From Aurelia coerulea (Eukaryota; Cnidaria; Scyphozoa; Semaeostomeae; Ulmaridae), in contig CM076955.1 of the NCBI GenBank assembly GCA_039566865.1, forward strand, positions 20,877,501-20,941,500: DNA of 64,000 bases, in the 5' to 3' direction. Below are positions 29,701 through 41,516 of this stretch, one piece after another. Each line of letters opens with the position of its first letter. The stretch's first letter is position 1. The position numbers were made by a program, and so were the translations under genes. Under the pieces are notes generated by a model. It was not told the DNA's origin. It saw only the letters and a program-made list of their open reading frames with translations, and did no database searches.

Positions 29701-29909
29701 TTCAATCCATTCATAATCAGTTCATAAGATTTCAATCATAGAATGTGTTTTGACTTCATTTTCTCTGGACAAGTTTCAATCATTTGAACCTCATTAACCT
29801 GATGAGGTTTCAAATGTTTCAAAATTATACCTCGTTTTGCCTGAATCGAATGAAACCAAGTTTCAATTTCAATCCATTCATACTCAATTCATAAGTCTTC
29901 AACCATAGA

Positions 29910-31540
29910 CTGTGTTTTGACTTCCTTTTCTCTAGACAAGTTTCAATCATTTGAACCTCATTAACCTGATGAGGTTTCAAATGTTTCAAAATTATACCTC
30001 ATTTTGACTGAATTGAATCAATACAAGTTTCATTTTCAATCCATTCACAATCAGTTCATAATATTTCAAACATAGACTGTGTTTTGACTTCCTTTTCTCG
30101 CGACAGTTTACTATCATTTGAGCATCATTAGCCTGATGAGATTTCAAATGTTTTGAAATGTATACCTCATTTTGACTGAATTGAATCAAACCAAGTTTCA
30201 TTTTCAATCCATTCATAATCAGTTCAAAAGATTTCAATCATAGAATGTGTTTTGACTTCTTTTTCTCTGGACAAGTTTCAATCATTTGAACCTCATTAAC
30301 CTGATGAGGTTTCAAATGTTTCAAAATTATACCTCATTTTGACAGAATTGAATCAAACCAAGTTTCATTTTCAATCCATTCATAATCAGTTCAACGATTT
30401 CAATCATAGAATGTGCTTTAACGTCATTTTCTCTAGACAAGTTTGAATCATTTGAACCTCATTAACCTGATGAGGTTTCAAATGTTTCAAAATTATACCT
30501 CATTTTGACAGAATTGAATCAATCCAAGTTTCATTTTCGATCGATTTATAATCAATTCATAAGATTTCAACCATAGACTGTGTTTTGACTTCCTTTTCTC
30601 TGGACAAGTTTCAATCATTTGAACCTCATTAACCTGATGAGGTTTCAAATGTTTCAAAATTATACCTCATTTTGACAGAATTGAATCAATCCAAGTTTCA
30701 TTTTCGATCGATTTATAATCAATTCATAAGATTTCAACCATAGACTGTGTTTTGACTTCCTTTTCTCTGGACAAGTTTCAATCATTTGAACCTCATTAAC
30801 CTGATGAGATTTCGAATGTTTGAAAATTATACCTCATTTTGACTGAATTGAATCAAACCAAGTTTCATTTTCAATCCATTCATAATCAGTTCAAAAGATT
30901 TCAATCATAGACTGTGTTTTGACTTCATTTTCTCTGGACAAGTTTCAATCATTTGAACCTCATTAACCTGATGAGGTTTCAAATGTTTGAAAATTATACC
31001 TCATTTTGCCTGAATTGAATGAAACCAAGTTTCAATTTCAATCCATTCATACTCAATTCATAAGATTTCAACCATAGACTGTGTTTTGACTTCCTTTTCT
31101 CTAGACAAGTTTCAATCATTTGAACCTCATTAACCTGATGAGGTTTCAAATGTTTCAAAATTATACCTCATTTTGACTGAATTGAATCAATACAAGTTTC
31201 ATTTTCAATCCATTCACAATCAGTTCATAATATTTCAAACATAGACTGTGTTTTGACTTCCTTTTCTCGCGACAGTTTACTATCATTTGAGCATCATTAG
31301 CCTGATGAGATTTCAAATGTTTTGAAATGTATACCTCATTTTGACTGAATTGAATCAAACCAAGTTTCATTTTCAATCCATTCATAATCAGTTCAAAAGA
31401 TTTCAATCATAGAATGTGTTTTGACTTCTTTTTCTCTGGACAAGTTTCAATCATTTGAACCTCATTAACCTGATGAGGTTTCAAATGTTTCAAAATTATA
31501 CCTCATTTTGACAGAATTGAATCAAACCAAGTTTCATTTT
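29910..31540. repeat. Recent 7-monomer-offset duplication in satellite 1
   Basis: About 480 bp starting near 29910 reappears essentially unchanged near 31079, an offset of 1169 bp (7 x 167). The copies share unusual features such as CTCGCGACAGTTTACTATC, GAGCATCATTAGCC and AATATTTCAAACATAG. Near-identity suggests a recent exchange. Confidence 0.8.
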
Positions 31541-33354
31541 CGATCGATTTATAATCAATTCATAAGATTTCAACCATAGACTGTGATTTGACTTCCTTTT
31601 CTCTCGACAAGTTTCAATCATTTGAACCTCATTAACCTGATGAGGTTTCAAATGTTTGAAAATTATACCTCATTTTGCATGAATCGAATGAAACCAAGTT
31701 TCAATTTCAATCCATTCATACTCAATTCATAAGATTTCAACCATTGACTGTGTTTTGACGTCATTTTCTCTAGACAAGTTTGAATCAATTGAACCTCATT
31801 AACCTGATGAGGTTTCAAATGTTTGAAAATTATACCTCATTTTGACTGAATTGAATCCATCCAAGTTTTATTTTCGATCGATTTATAATCAATTCATAAG
31901 ATTTCAACCATAGACTGTGATTTGACTTCCTTTTCTCTCGACAAGTTTCAATCATTTGAACCTCATTAACCTGATGAGGTTTCAAATGTTTGAAAATTAT
32001 ACCTCATTTTGCATGAATCGAATGAAACCAAGTTTCAATTTCAATCCATTCATACTCAATTCATAAGATTTCAACCATTGACTGTGTTTTGACGTCATTT
32101 TCTCTAGACAAGTTTGAATCAATTGAACCTCATTAACCTGATGAGGTTTCAAATGTTTGAAAATTATACCTCATTTTGACTGAATTGAATCAAAGCAAGT
32201 TTCATTTTCAATCCATTCACAATCAGTTCATAAAATTTCAACCATAGACTGTGTTTTGACTTCCTTTTCTCTCGACAGTTTACTATCATCTGAACCTCAT
32301 TAGCCTGATGAGGTTTCAAATCTTTTGAAATGTAAACCTCATTTTGACTGAATTGAATCAAACCAAGCTTCATTTTCAATCCATTCATAATCAATTCAAA
32401 AGATTTCAACCATAGACTGTGTTTTGACTTCATTTTCTCTAGACAAGTTTCAATCATTTGAACCTCATTAACCTGATGAGGTTTCAAATGTTTGAAAATT
32501 ATACCTCATTTTGCCTAAATTGAATGAAACCAAGTTTCAATTTCAATCCATTCATAATCAATTCATAAGATTTCAACCATAGACTGTGTTTTGACTTCCT
32601 TTTCTCTGGACAAGTTTCAATCATTTGAACCTCATTAACCTGATGAGGTTTCAAATGTTTCAAAATTATACCTCATTTTGCCTGAATTGAATGAAACCAA
32701 GTTTCATTTTCAATCCATTCATAATCAGTTCAACGATTTCAATCATAGAATGTGTTTTGACGTCATTTTCTCTAGACAAGTTTCAATCATTTGAACCTCA
32801 TTAACCTAAAGAGGCTTCAAATGTTTGAAAATTATACCTCATTTTGCCTAAATTGAATGAAACCAAGTTTCAATTTCAATCCAGTCATAATCAATTCATA
32901 AGATTTCAACCATAGACTGTGTTTTGACTTCCTTTTCTCTGGACAATTTTCAATCATTTGAACCTCATTAACCTGATGAGGTTTCAAATGTTTCAAAATT
33001 ATACCTCATTTTGCCTGAATTGAATCAAACCAAGTTTCATTTTCAATCCATTCATAATCAGTTCAACGATTTCAATCATAGAATGTGCTTTAACGTCATT
33101 TTCTCTAGACAAGTTTGAATCATTTGAACCTCATTAACCTGATGAGGTTTCAAATGTTTGAAAATTATACCTCATTTTGCCTGAATTGAATGAAACCAAG
33201 TTTCAATTTCAATCCATTCATAATCAATTCATAAGATTTCAACCATAGACTGTGTTTTGACTTCCTTTTCTCTGGACAAGTTTCAGTCATTTGAACCTTA
33301 TTAACCTGATGAGGTTTCAAATGTTTCAAAATTATACCTCATTTTGACTGAATT

Positions 33355-33406
33355 GAATCAATCCAAGTTTCATTTTCGATGAATCAATCCAAGTTTCATT
33401 TTCGAT
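33355..33406. repeat. 26-bp direct duplication inside one satellite-1 monomer
   Basis: The 26-bp segment starting GAATCAATCCAAG and ending TTTTCGAT is present twice back to back (33355-33380 and 33381-33406), lengthening this monomer. It looks like a local slippage or unequal-exchange event that did not spread. Confidence 0.85.
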
Positions 33407-36400
33407 AGATTTATAATCAATTCATAAGACTTCAACCACAGACTGTGTTTTGACTTCCTTTTCTCTCGACAGTTTACTATCATTTGAACCTCATTAACCT
33501 GATGAGGTTTCAAATGTTTCAAAATTATACCTCATTTTGACAGAATTGAATCAATCCAAGTTTCATTTTCGATCGATTTATAATCAGTTCCAAAGATTTC
33601 AATCTTAGACTGTGTTTTGACTTCATTTTCTCTGGACAAGTTTCAATCATTTGAACCTCATTAACCTGATGAGATTTCGAATGTTTCAAAATTATGCCTC
33701 ATTTTGACGGAATTGAATCAATCTAAGTTTCATTTTCGATCGATTTATAATCAATTCATAACATTTCAACCATAGACTGTGCTTTGACTTCCTTTTCACT
33801 CCACGGTTTACTATCATTTGAACCTCATTAGCCTGATGAGGCTTCAAATGTTTTAAATTATACCTCATTTTGACAGAATTGAATCAAACCAAGTTTCATT
33901 TTTGATCGATCTATAATTAATTCATAAGATTTCAACCATAGACTGTGTTTTGACTTCATTTTCTCTCTACAGTTTACTATCATTTGAACCTCATTAACCT
34001 GATGAGGTTTCAAATGTTTCAAAATTATACCTCATTTTGACAGAATTGAATCCATCCAAGTTTCATTTTCGATCGATTTATAATCAGTTCAAAAGATTTC
34101 AATCTTAGACTGTGTTTTGACTTCATTTTCTCTGGACAAGTTTCAATCATTTGAACCTCATTAACCTGATGAGGTATCAAATGTTTGAACATTATACCTC
34201 ATTTTGCCTGAATTGAATCAAACCAAGTTTCATTTTTGATCGATCTATAATTAATTCATAAGATTTCAACCATAGACTGTGTTTTGACTTCATTTTCTCT
34301 CTACAGTTTACTATCATTTGAACCTCATTAGCCTGATGAGGTTTCAAATGTTTCAAACTTATACCTCATTTTGACAAAATTGAATCAATCCAAGTTTCAT
34401 TTTCGATCGATTTATAATCAATTCATAAGATTTCAACCATAGACTGTGTTTTGACTTCCTTTTCACTCCACGGTTTACTATCATTTGAACCTCATTAGCC
34501 TGATGAGGCTTCAAATGTTTCAAAATTATACCTCATTTTGACAGAATTGAGTCAGTTCAAGTTTCATTTTCGATCGATTTATAATCAATTCATAAGATTT
34601 CAACAATAGACTGTGTTTTGACTTCCGTTTCTCTGGACAAGTTTCAATCATTTGAACCTCATTAACCTGATGAGGTTTCAAATGTTTCAAAATTATACCT
34701 CATTTTGACTGAATTGAATCAATCCAAGTTTCATTTTCGATCGATTTATACTCAATTCATAAGATTTCAAGCACAGACTGTGTTTTGACTTCCTTTTCTC
34801 TCGACAGTTTACTATCATCTGAACCTCATTAGCCTGATGAGGTTTCAAATCTTTTGAAATGTATACCTCATTTTGACTGAATTGAATCAAACCAAGTTTC
34901 ATTATCAATCCTTTCATAATCAATTCAAAAGATTTCAACCATAGACTGTGTTTTGACTTCATTTTCTCTAGACAAGTTTCAATCATTTGAACCTCATTAA
35001 CCTAATGAGGTTCCAAATGTTTGAAAATTATACCTCATTTTGCCTGAATTGAATGAAACCAAGTTTCAACTTCAATCCATTCATAATCAATTCATAAGAT
35101 TTCAACCATAGACTGTGTTTTGACTTCCTTTTCTCTCGACAAGTTTCAATCATTTGAACCTCATTAACCTGATGAGGTTTCAAATGTTTCAAAATTATAC
35201 CTCATTTTGACTGAATTGAATCAATCCAAGTTTCATTTTCGATCGATTTATAATCAATTCATAAGATTTCAAGCACATACTGTGTTTTGACTTCATTTTC
35301 TCTCTACAGTTTACTATCATTTGAACCTCATTAGCCTGATGAGGTTTCAAATGTTTAAACTTATACCTCATTTTGACAAAATTGAATCAATCCAAGTTTC
35401 ATTTTCGATCGATTTATAATCAATTCATAAGATTTCAACCATAGACTGTGTTTTGACTTCCTTTTCACTCCACGGTTTACTATCATTTGAACCTCATTAG
35501 CCTGATGAGGCTTCAAATGTTTCAAAATTATACCTCATTTTGACAGAATTGAGTTAGTTTTTTTTCATTTTCGATCGATTTATAATCAATTCATAAGATT
35601 TCAACAATAGACTGTGTTTTGACTTCCGTTTCTCTGGACAAGTTTCAATCATTTGAACCTCATTAACCTAATGAGGTTCCAAATGTTTGAAAATTATACC
35701 TCATTTTGCCTGAATTGAATGAAACCAAGTTTCAACTTCAATCCATTCATAATCAATTCATAAGATTTCAACCATAGACTGTGTTTTGACTTCATTTTCT
35801 CTCTACAGTTTACTATCATTTGAACCTCATTAGCCTGATGAGGTTTCAAATGTTTAAACTTATACCTCATTTTGACAAAATTGAATCAATCCAAGTTTCA
35901 TTTTCGATCGATTTATAATCAATTCATAAGATTTCAACCATAGACTGTGTTTTGACTTCCTTTTCACTCCACGGTTTACTATCATTTGAACCTCATTAGC
36001 CTGATGAGGCTTCAAATGTTTCAAAATTATACCTCATTTTGACAGAATTGAGTTAGTTCAAGTTTCATTTTCGATCGATTTATAATCAATTCATAAGATT
36101 TCAACAATAGACTGTGTTTTGACTTCCGTTTCTCTGGACAAGTTTCAATCATTTGAACCTCATTAACCTGATGAGGTTTCAAATGTTTCAAAATTATACC
36201 TCATTTTGACTGAATTGAATCAATCCAAGTTTCATTTTCGATCGATTTATAATCAATTCATAAGATTTCAAGCACATACTGTGTTTTGACTTCCTTTTCT
36301 CTCGACAAGTTTCAATCATTTGAACCTCATTAGCCTGATGAGGTTTCAAATCTTTTGAAATGTATACCTCATTTTGACTGAATTGAATCAAACCAAGTTT

Positions 36401-39400
36401 CATTTTCAATCCTTTCATATTCAATTCAAAAGATTTCAACCATAGACTGTGTTTTGACTTCATTTTCTCTAGACAAGTTTCAATCATTTGAATCTCATTA
36501 ACCTAATGAGGTTTCAAATGTTTGAAAATTATACCTCATTTTGCCTGAATTGAATGAAACCAAGTTTCAATTTCAATCCATTCATAATCAATTCATAAGA
36601 TTTCAACCATAGACTGTGTTTTGACTTCCTTTTCTCTCGACAGTTTACTATCATTTGAACCTCATTAACCTGATGAGGTTTCAAATGTTTCAAAATTATA
36701 CCTCATTTTGACTTAATTGAATCAATCCAAGTTTCATTTTCGATCGATTTATAATCAATTCATAAGATTTCAACCACAGACTGTGTTTTGACTTCCTTTT
36801 CTCTCGACATTTTACTATCATTTGAACCTCATTAACCTGATGAGGTTTCAAATGTTTTGAAATGTATACCTCATTTTGACTGAATTCAATCAAACCAAGT
36901 TTCATTTTCAATCCATTCATAATCAGTTCAAAAGATTTCAATCATAGACTCTGTTTTGACTTCATTTTCTCTAGACAAGTTTCAATCATTTGAACCTCAT
37001 TAACCTAATGAGGTTTCAAATGTTTCAAAATTATACCTCATTTTGACAGAATTGAATCAATCCAAGTTTCATTTTCGATCGATTTATAATCAATTCATAA
37101 GATTTCAACTATAGACTGTGTTTTGACTTCCTTTTCTCTGGACAAGTTTCAATCATTTGAACCTCATTAACCTAATGAGGTTTCAAATGTTTCAAAATTA
37201 TACCTCATTTTGACAGAATTGAATGAATCCAAGTTTCATTTTCGATCGATTTATAATCAATTCATAAGATTTCAACCATAGACTGTGTTTTGACTTCCTT
37301 TTCTCTCGACAGTTTACTATCATTTGAACCTCATTAACCTGATGAGGTTTCAAATGTTTTGAAATGTATACCTCATTTTGACAGAATTGAATCAATCCAA
37401 GTTTCATTTTCGATCGATTTATAATCAATTCATAAGTTTTCAAGCATAAACTGTGTTTTGACAACCTTTTCTCTCGACAGTTTACTATCATTTGAACCTC
37501 ATTAACCTGATGAGGTTTCAAATGTTTTGAAATGTATACCTCATTTTGACTGAATTGAATCAAACAAAGTTTCATTTTCAATCCATTCATAATCAGTTCA
37601 AAAGATTTCAATCATAGACTGTGTTTTGACTTCATTTTCTCTAGACAAGTTTCAATCATTTGAACCTCATTAACCTAATGAGGTTTCAAATGTTTCAAAT
37701 TATACCTCATTTTGACAGAATTGAATCAATCCAAGTTTCATTTTCGATCGATTTATAATCAATTCATAAGATTTCAACCATAGACTGTGTTTTGACTTCC
37801 TTTTCTCTGGACAAGTTTCAATCATTTGAACCTCATTAACCTAATGAGGTTTCAAATGTTTCAAAATTATACCTCATTTTGACAGAATTGAATGAATCCA
37901 AGTTTCATTTTCGATCGATTTATAATCAATTCATAAGATTTCAACCATAAACTGTGTTTTGACATCCTTTTCTCTCGACAGTTTACTATCATTTGAAACT
38001 CATTAACCTGATGAGGTTTCAAATGTTTGAAATTAAACCTCATTTTGCCTAAATTGAATGAAACCAAGTTTCAATTTCAATCCATTCATACTCAATTCAT
38101 AAGATTTCAACCATAGATTGTGTTTTGACATCCTTTTCTCTGGACAAGTTTCAATCATTTGAACCTCATTAACCTGATGAGGTTTCAGATGTTTCAAAAT
38201 TATACCTCATTTTGACGGAACTGAATCAATCCAAGTTTCATTTTCGATCGATTTATAATCAATTCATAAGATTTCAACCATAGACTGTGCTTTGACTTCC
38301 TTTTCTCTCGACAGTTTACTATCATTTGAACCTCATTAACCTGATGAGGTTTCAAATGTTTCAAATTATACTTTATTTTGACAGAATTGAATCAATCCAA
38401 GTTTCATTTTCGATCGATTTATAATCAATTCATAAGATTTCAACCATAGACTGTGTTTTGACTTCCTTTTCTCTGGACAAGTTTCAATCATTTGAACCTC
38501 ATTAACCTGATGAGGTTTCAAATGTTTCAAAATTATACCTCATTTTGCCTGAATCGAATGAAACCAAGTTTCAATTTCAATCCATTCATAATCAATTCAA
38601 AAGATTTCAACCATAGACTGTGTTTTGACTTCCTTTTCTCTCGACAGTTTACTATCATTTGAACCTCATTAACCTGATGAGGTTTCAAATGTTTGAAAAT
38701 TATACCTCATTTTGCCTGAATTGAATGAAACCAAGTTTCAATTTCAATCCATTCATAATAAATTCATTAGATTTCAACCATAGACTGTGTTTTGACTTCC
38801 TTTTCTCTCGACAGTTTACTATCATTTGAACCTCATTAACCTGATGAGGTTTCAAATGTTTCAAAATTATACCTCATTTTGCCTAAATTGAATGAAACCA
38901 AGTTTCAATTTCAATCCATTCATACTCAATTCATAAGATTTCAACCATAGACTGTGTTTTGACTTCCTTTTCTCTGGACAAGTTTCAATCATTTGAACCT
39001 CATTAACCTGATGAGGTTTCAAATGTTTCAAAATTATACCTCATTTTGCCTGAATCGAATGAAACCAAGTTTCAATTTCAATCCATTCATACTCAATTCA
39101 TAAGATTTCAACCATAGACTGTGTTTTGACATCCTTTTCTCTTGACAAGTTTCAATCATTTGAACCTCATTAACCTGATGAGGTTTCAATTGTTTCAAAA
39201 TTATACCTTATTTTGCCAGAATTGAATGAAACCAAGTTTCATTTTCGATCGATTTATAATCAATTCATAAGATTTCAACCATAGACTGTGCTTTGACTTC
39301 CTTTTCTCTCGACAGTTTACTATCATTTGAACCTCATTAACCTGATGAGGTTTCAAATGTTTCAAAATTATACTTCATTTTGACAGAATTGAATCAATCC

Positions 39401-40343
39401 AAGTTTCATTTTCGATCGATTTATAATCAATTCATAAGATTTCAACCATAGACTGTGTTTTGACTTCCTTTTCTCTGGACAAGTTTCAATCATTTGAACC
39501 TCATTAACCTGATGAGGTTTCAAATGTTTCAAAATTATACCTCATTTTGCCTGAATCGAATGAAAACAAGTTTCAACTTCAATCCATTCATACTCAATTC
39601 ATAAGATTTCAACCATGTAAGAGTAATCATTCTGAATTGATACTTTAAAATCGTAGCAATCTATCTTAAAATAAAATATCTCTTCTCCTAATATACTTAC
39701 AGACTTCGTATTGACATTTTTCAAATCAGCATTCAATTCTGCATCAACACATTGCTGAAAGAAATCATTTATTGCAATATAAGAGTAATCATTCTGAATT
39801 GATACTTTAAGATCGTAGCAATCTATCTTAAAGTAAAATATCTCTTCTCCTAATATACTTACAGATTTCTTATTGACATTTTTGAAATCAGCATTCAATT
39901 CTGCATCAACACATTGCTGAAATAAATCATTTATTGCAATATAAGAGTAATCATTCTGAATTGATACTTTAAGATCGTAGCAATCTATCTTAAAGTAAAA
40001 TATCTCTTCTCCTAATATACTTACAGACTTCTTATTGACATTTTTGAAATCAGCATTCAATTCTGCATCAACACATTGCTGAAAGAAATCATTTATTGCA
40101 ATATAAGAGTAATCATTCTGAATTGATACATTAGAATCGTAACAATCTATCTTAAAGTTAAATATCTCTGCTTCTAAAATATTTACAGACTTCTTATTGA
40201 CATTTTTGAAGTCAACATTGAATTCTGCATCGACACATTGCTGAAAGTAATGATTTATTGCAATATAAGAGTAATCATTCTGAATTGATACTTTAAGATC
40301 GTAGCAATCTATCTTAAAGTAAATATTTCTTCTCCTAATATAC

Positions 40344-41516
40344 TTACAGACTTCTTATTGACATTTTTAGATCAGCATTCAATTCTGCATCAACACATTG
40401 CTGAAAGAAATCATTTATTGCAATATAAGAGTAATCATTCTGAATTGATACATTAGAATCGTTACGATCTATCGAAAAGTTTAATATCTCTGTTCTTAAA
40501 ATACTTACAAACTTCTGATTGACATTTTTGAAGTCAACATTGAATTCTGCATCGACACATTGCTGAAAGAAATCATTTATTGCAATATAAGAGTAATCAT
40601 TCTGAATTGATACTTTAAAATCGTAGCAATCTATCTTAAAGTAAAATATCTCTTCGCCTAATATACTTACAGACTTCTTATTGACATTTTTGAAATCAGC
40701 ATTCAATTCTGTATCAACACATTGCTGAAAGAAATCATTTATTGCAATATAAGAGTCATCATTCTGAATTGATACATTAGAATCGTTACGATCTATCGAA
40801 AAGTTTAATATCTCTGTTCCTAAAATACTTACAAACTTCTGATTGACATTTTTGAAATCAGCATTCAATTCTGCATCAACACATTGTTGAGCGACATCAT
40901 TTATTGCAATATAAGAGTAATCATTCTGAATTGATACTTTAAAATCGTAGCAATCTATCTTAAAGTAAAATATCTCTTCGCCTAATATACTTACAGACTT
41001 CTTATTGACATTTTTGAAATCAGCATTCAATTCTCTATCAACACATTGTTGAACGACATCATTTATTGCAATATAAGAGTAATCATTCTGAATTGATACT
41101 TTAAGATCGTAGCAATCTATCTTAAAGTAAAATATCTCTTCGCCTAATATACTTACAGACTTCTTATTGACATTTTTGAAATCAGCATTCAATTCTGCAT
41201 CAACACATTGTTGAACGACATCATTTATTGCAATATAAGAGTAATCATTCTGAATTGATACTTTAAAATCGTAGCAATCTATCTTAAAGTAAAACATCTC
41301 TTCTCCTAATATACTTACAGACTTCTTATTGATATTTTTGAAATCAGCATTCAATTCTGCATCGACACATTGGTGAAAGAAATCATTTATTGCAATATAA
41401 GAGTAATTATTCTGAATTGATACATTATAATCGTTACGATCTATCGAAAAGTTTAATACCTCTGTTCCTAAAATACTTACAGACTTCTTATTGACATTTT
41501 TGAAATCAGCATTCAA
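40344..41516 (-). other. Longest open frame across satellite 2 (54-residue repeats); probably not a gene
   Basis: This frame of 390 codons spans about seven satellite-2 monomers. The unit includes NADFKNVNKKSVSILG, then either EEIFYFKIDCYD or TEILNFSIDRND, then VSIQNDYSYIAIND and QQCVDAEL. Similar shorter frames of 78-270 codons cover most of the rest of the block, for example at 43127-43939 and 44259-45071. I recognise no domain, signal peptide or membrane segment. The frame stays open because the period is a multiple of three and one monomer frame lacks stops. Monomers with 1-bp deletions (GTAAATATTTCTTC instead of GTAAAATATCTCTTC; AAAGAATGATTT instead of AAAGAAATCATTT) end it and have been copied repeatedly, and the two monomer types differ mainly by amino-acid changes. 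No promoter or polyadenylation context was identified. A transcribed repeat protein cannot be excluded. Confidence 0.3.

Larger units (their letters stand above)
1..39616. repeat. Satellite 1: about 167-bp tandem satellite array, about 237 monomers
   Basis: The motif AAGATTTCAA recurs at 3, 170 and 337, and the spacing stays at 167 bp (or a few bp off) to 39616, all monomers in one orientation. The array runs off the left edge of the window. Landmarks in each monomer, in order, are AAGATTTCAACCATAGACTG, a pyrimidine-rich stretch TTCCTTTTCTCT, the dyad AACCTCAT/ATGAGGTT, ATTATACCTCATTTTG, then a class-specific part. Class A has CCTGAATCGAATGAAACC followed by TTTCAATTTCAATCC; class B has ACAGAATTGAATCAATCC followed by TTTTCGATCGATTTATAATC. 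The classes are intermixed. Short open frames on the minus strand reflect monomers that happen to lack stops; since 167 is not a multiple of 3 they break after one or two units. No gene is seen anywhere in the array. A centromeric or pericentromeric location is inference. Confidence 0.97.

Noticed and set aside
35545..35570. T-run GTTAGTTTTTTTTCATTT in a satellite-1 monomer as a regulatory element.
   Set aside because: The sister monomer at 36052 reads GTTAGTTCAAGTTTCATTT; this is a local substitution cluster or sequencing artefact in one copy.
29992..38067. Minus-strand open frames of 66-137 codons in satellite 1 (KHLKPHQVNEVQMI type) as genes.
   Set aside because: They are read-through of individual monomers. 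The 167-bp period is not a multiple of three, so frames close after one or two units, and nothing but the satellite underlies them.
1..39616. CENP-B box in satellite 1.
   Set aside because: No monomer shows the TTCG....A..CGGG pattern; the TTTTCGATCGATTT stretch of class B does not fit it.
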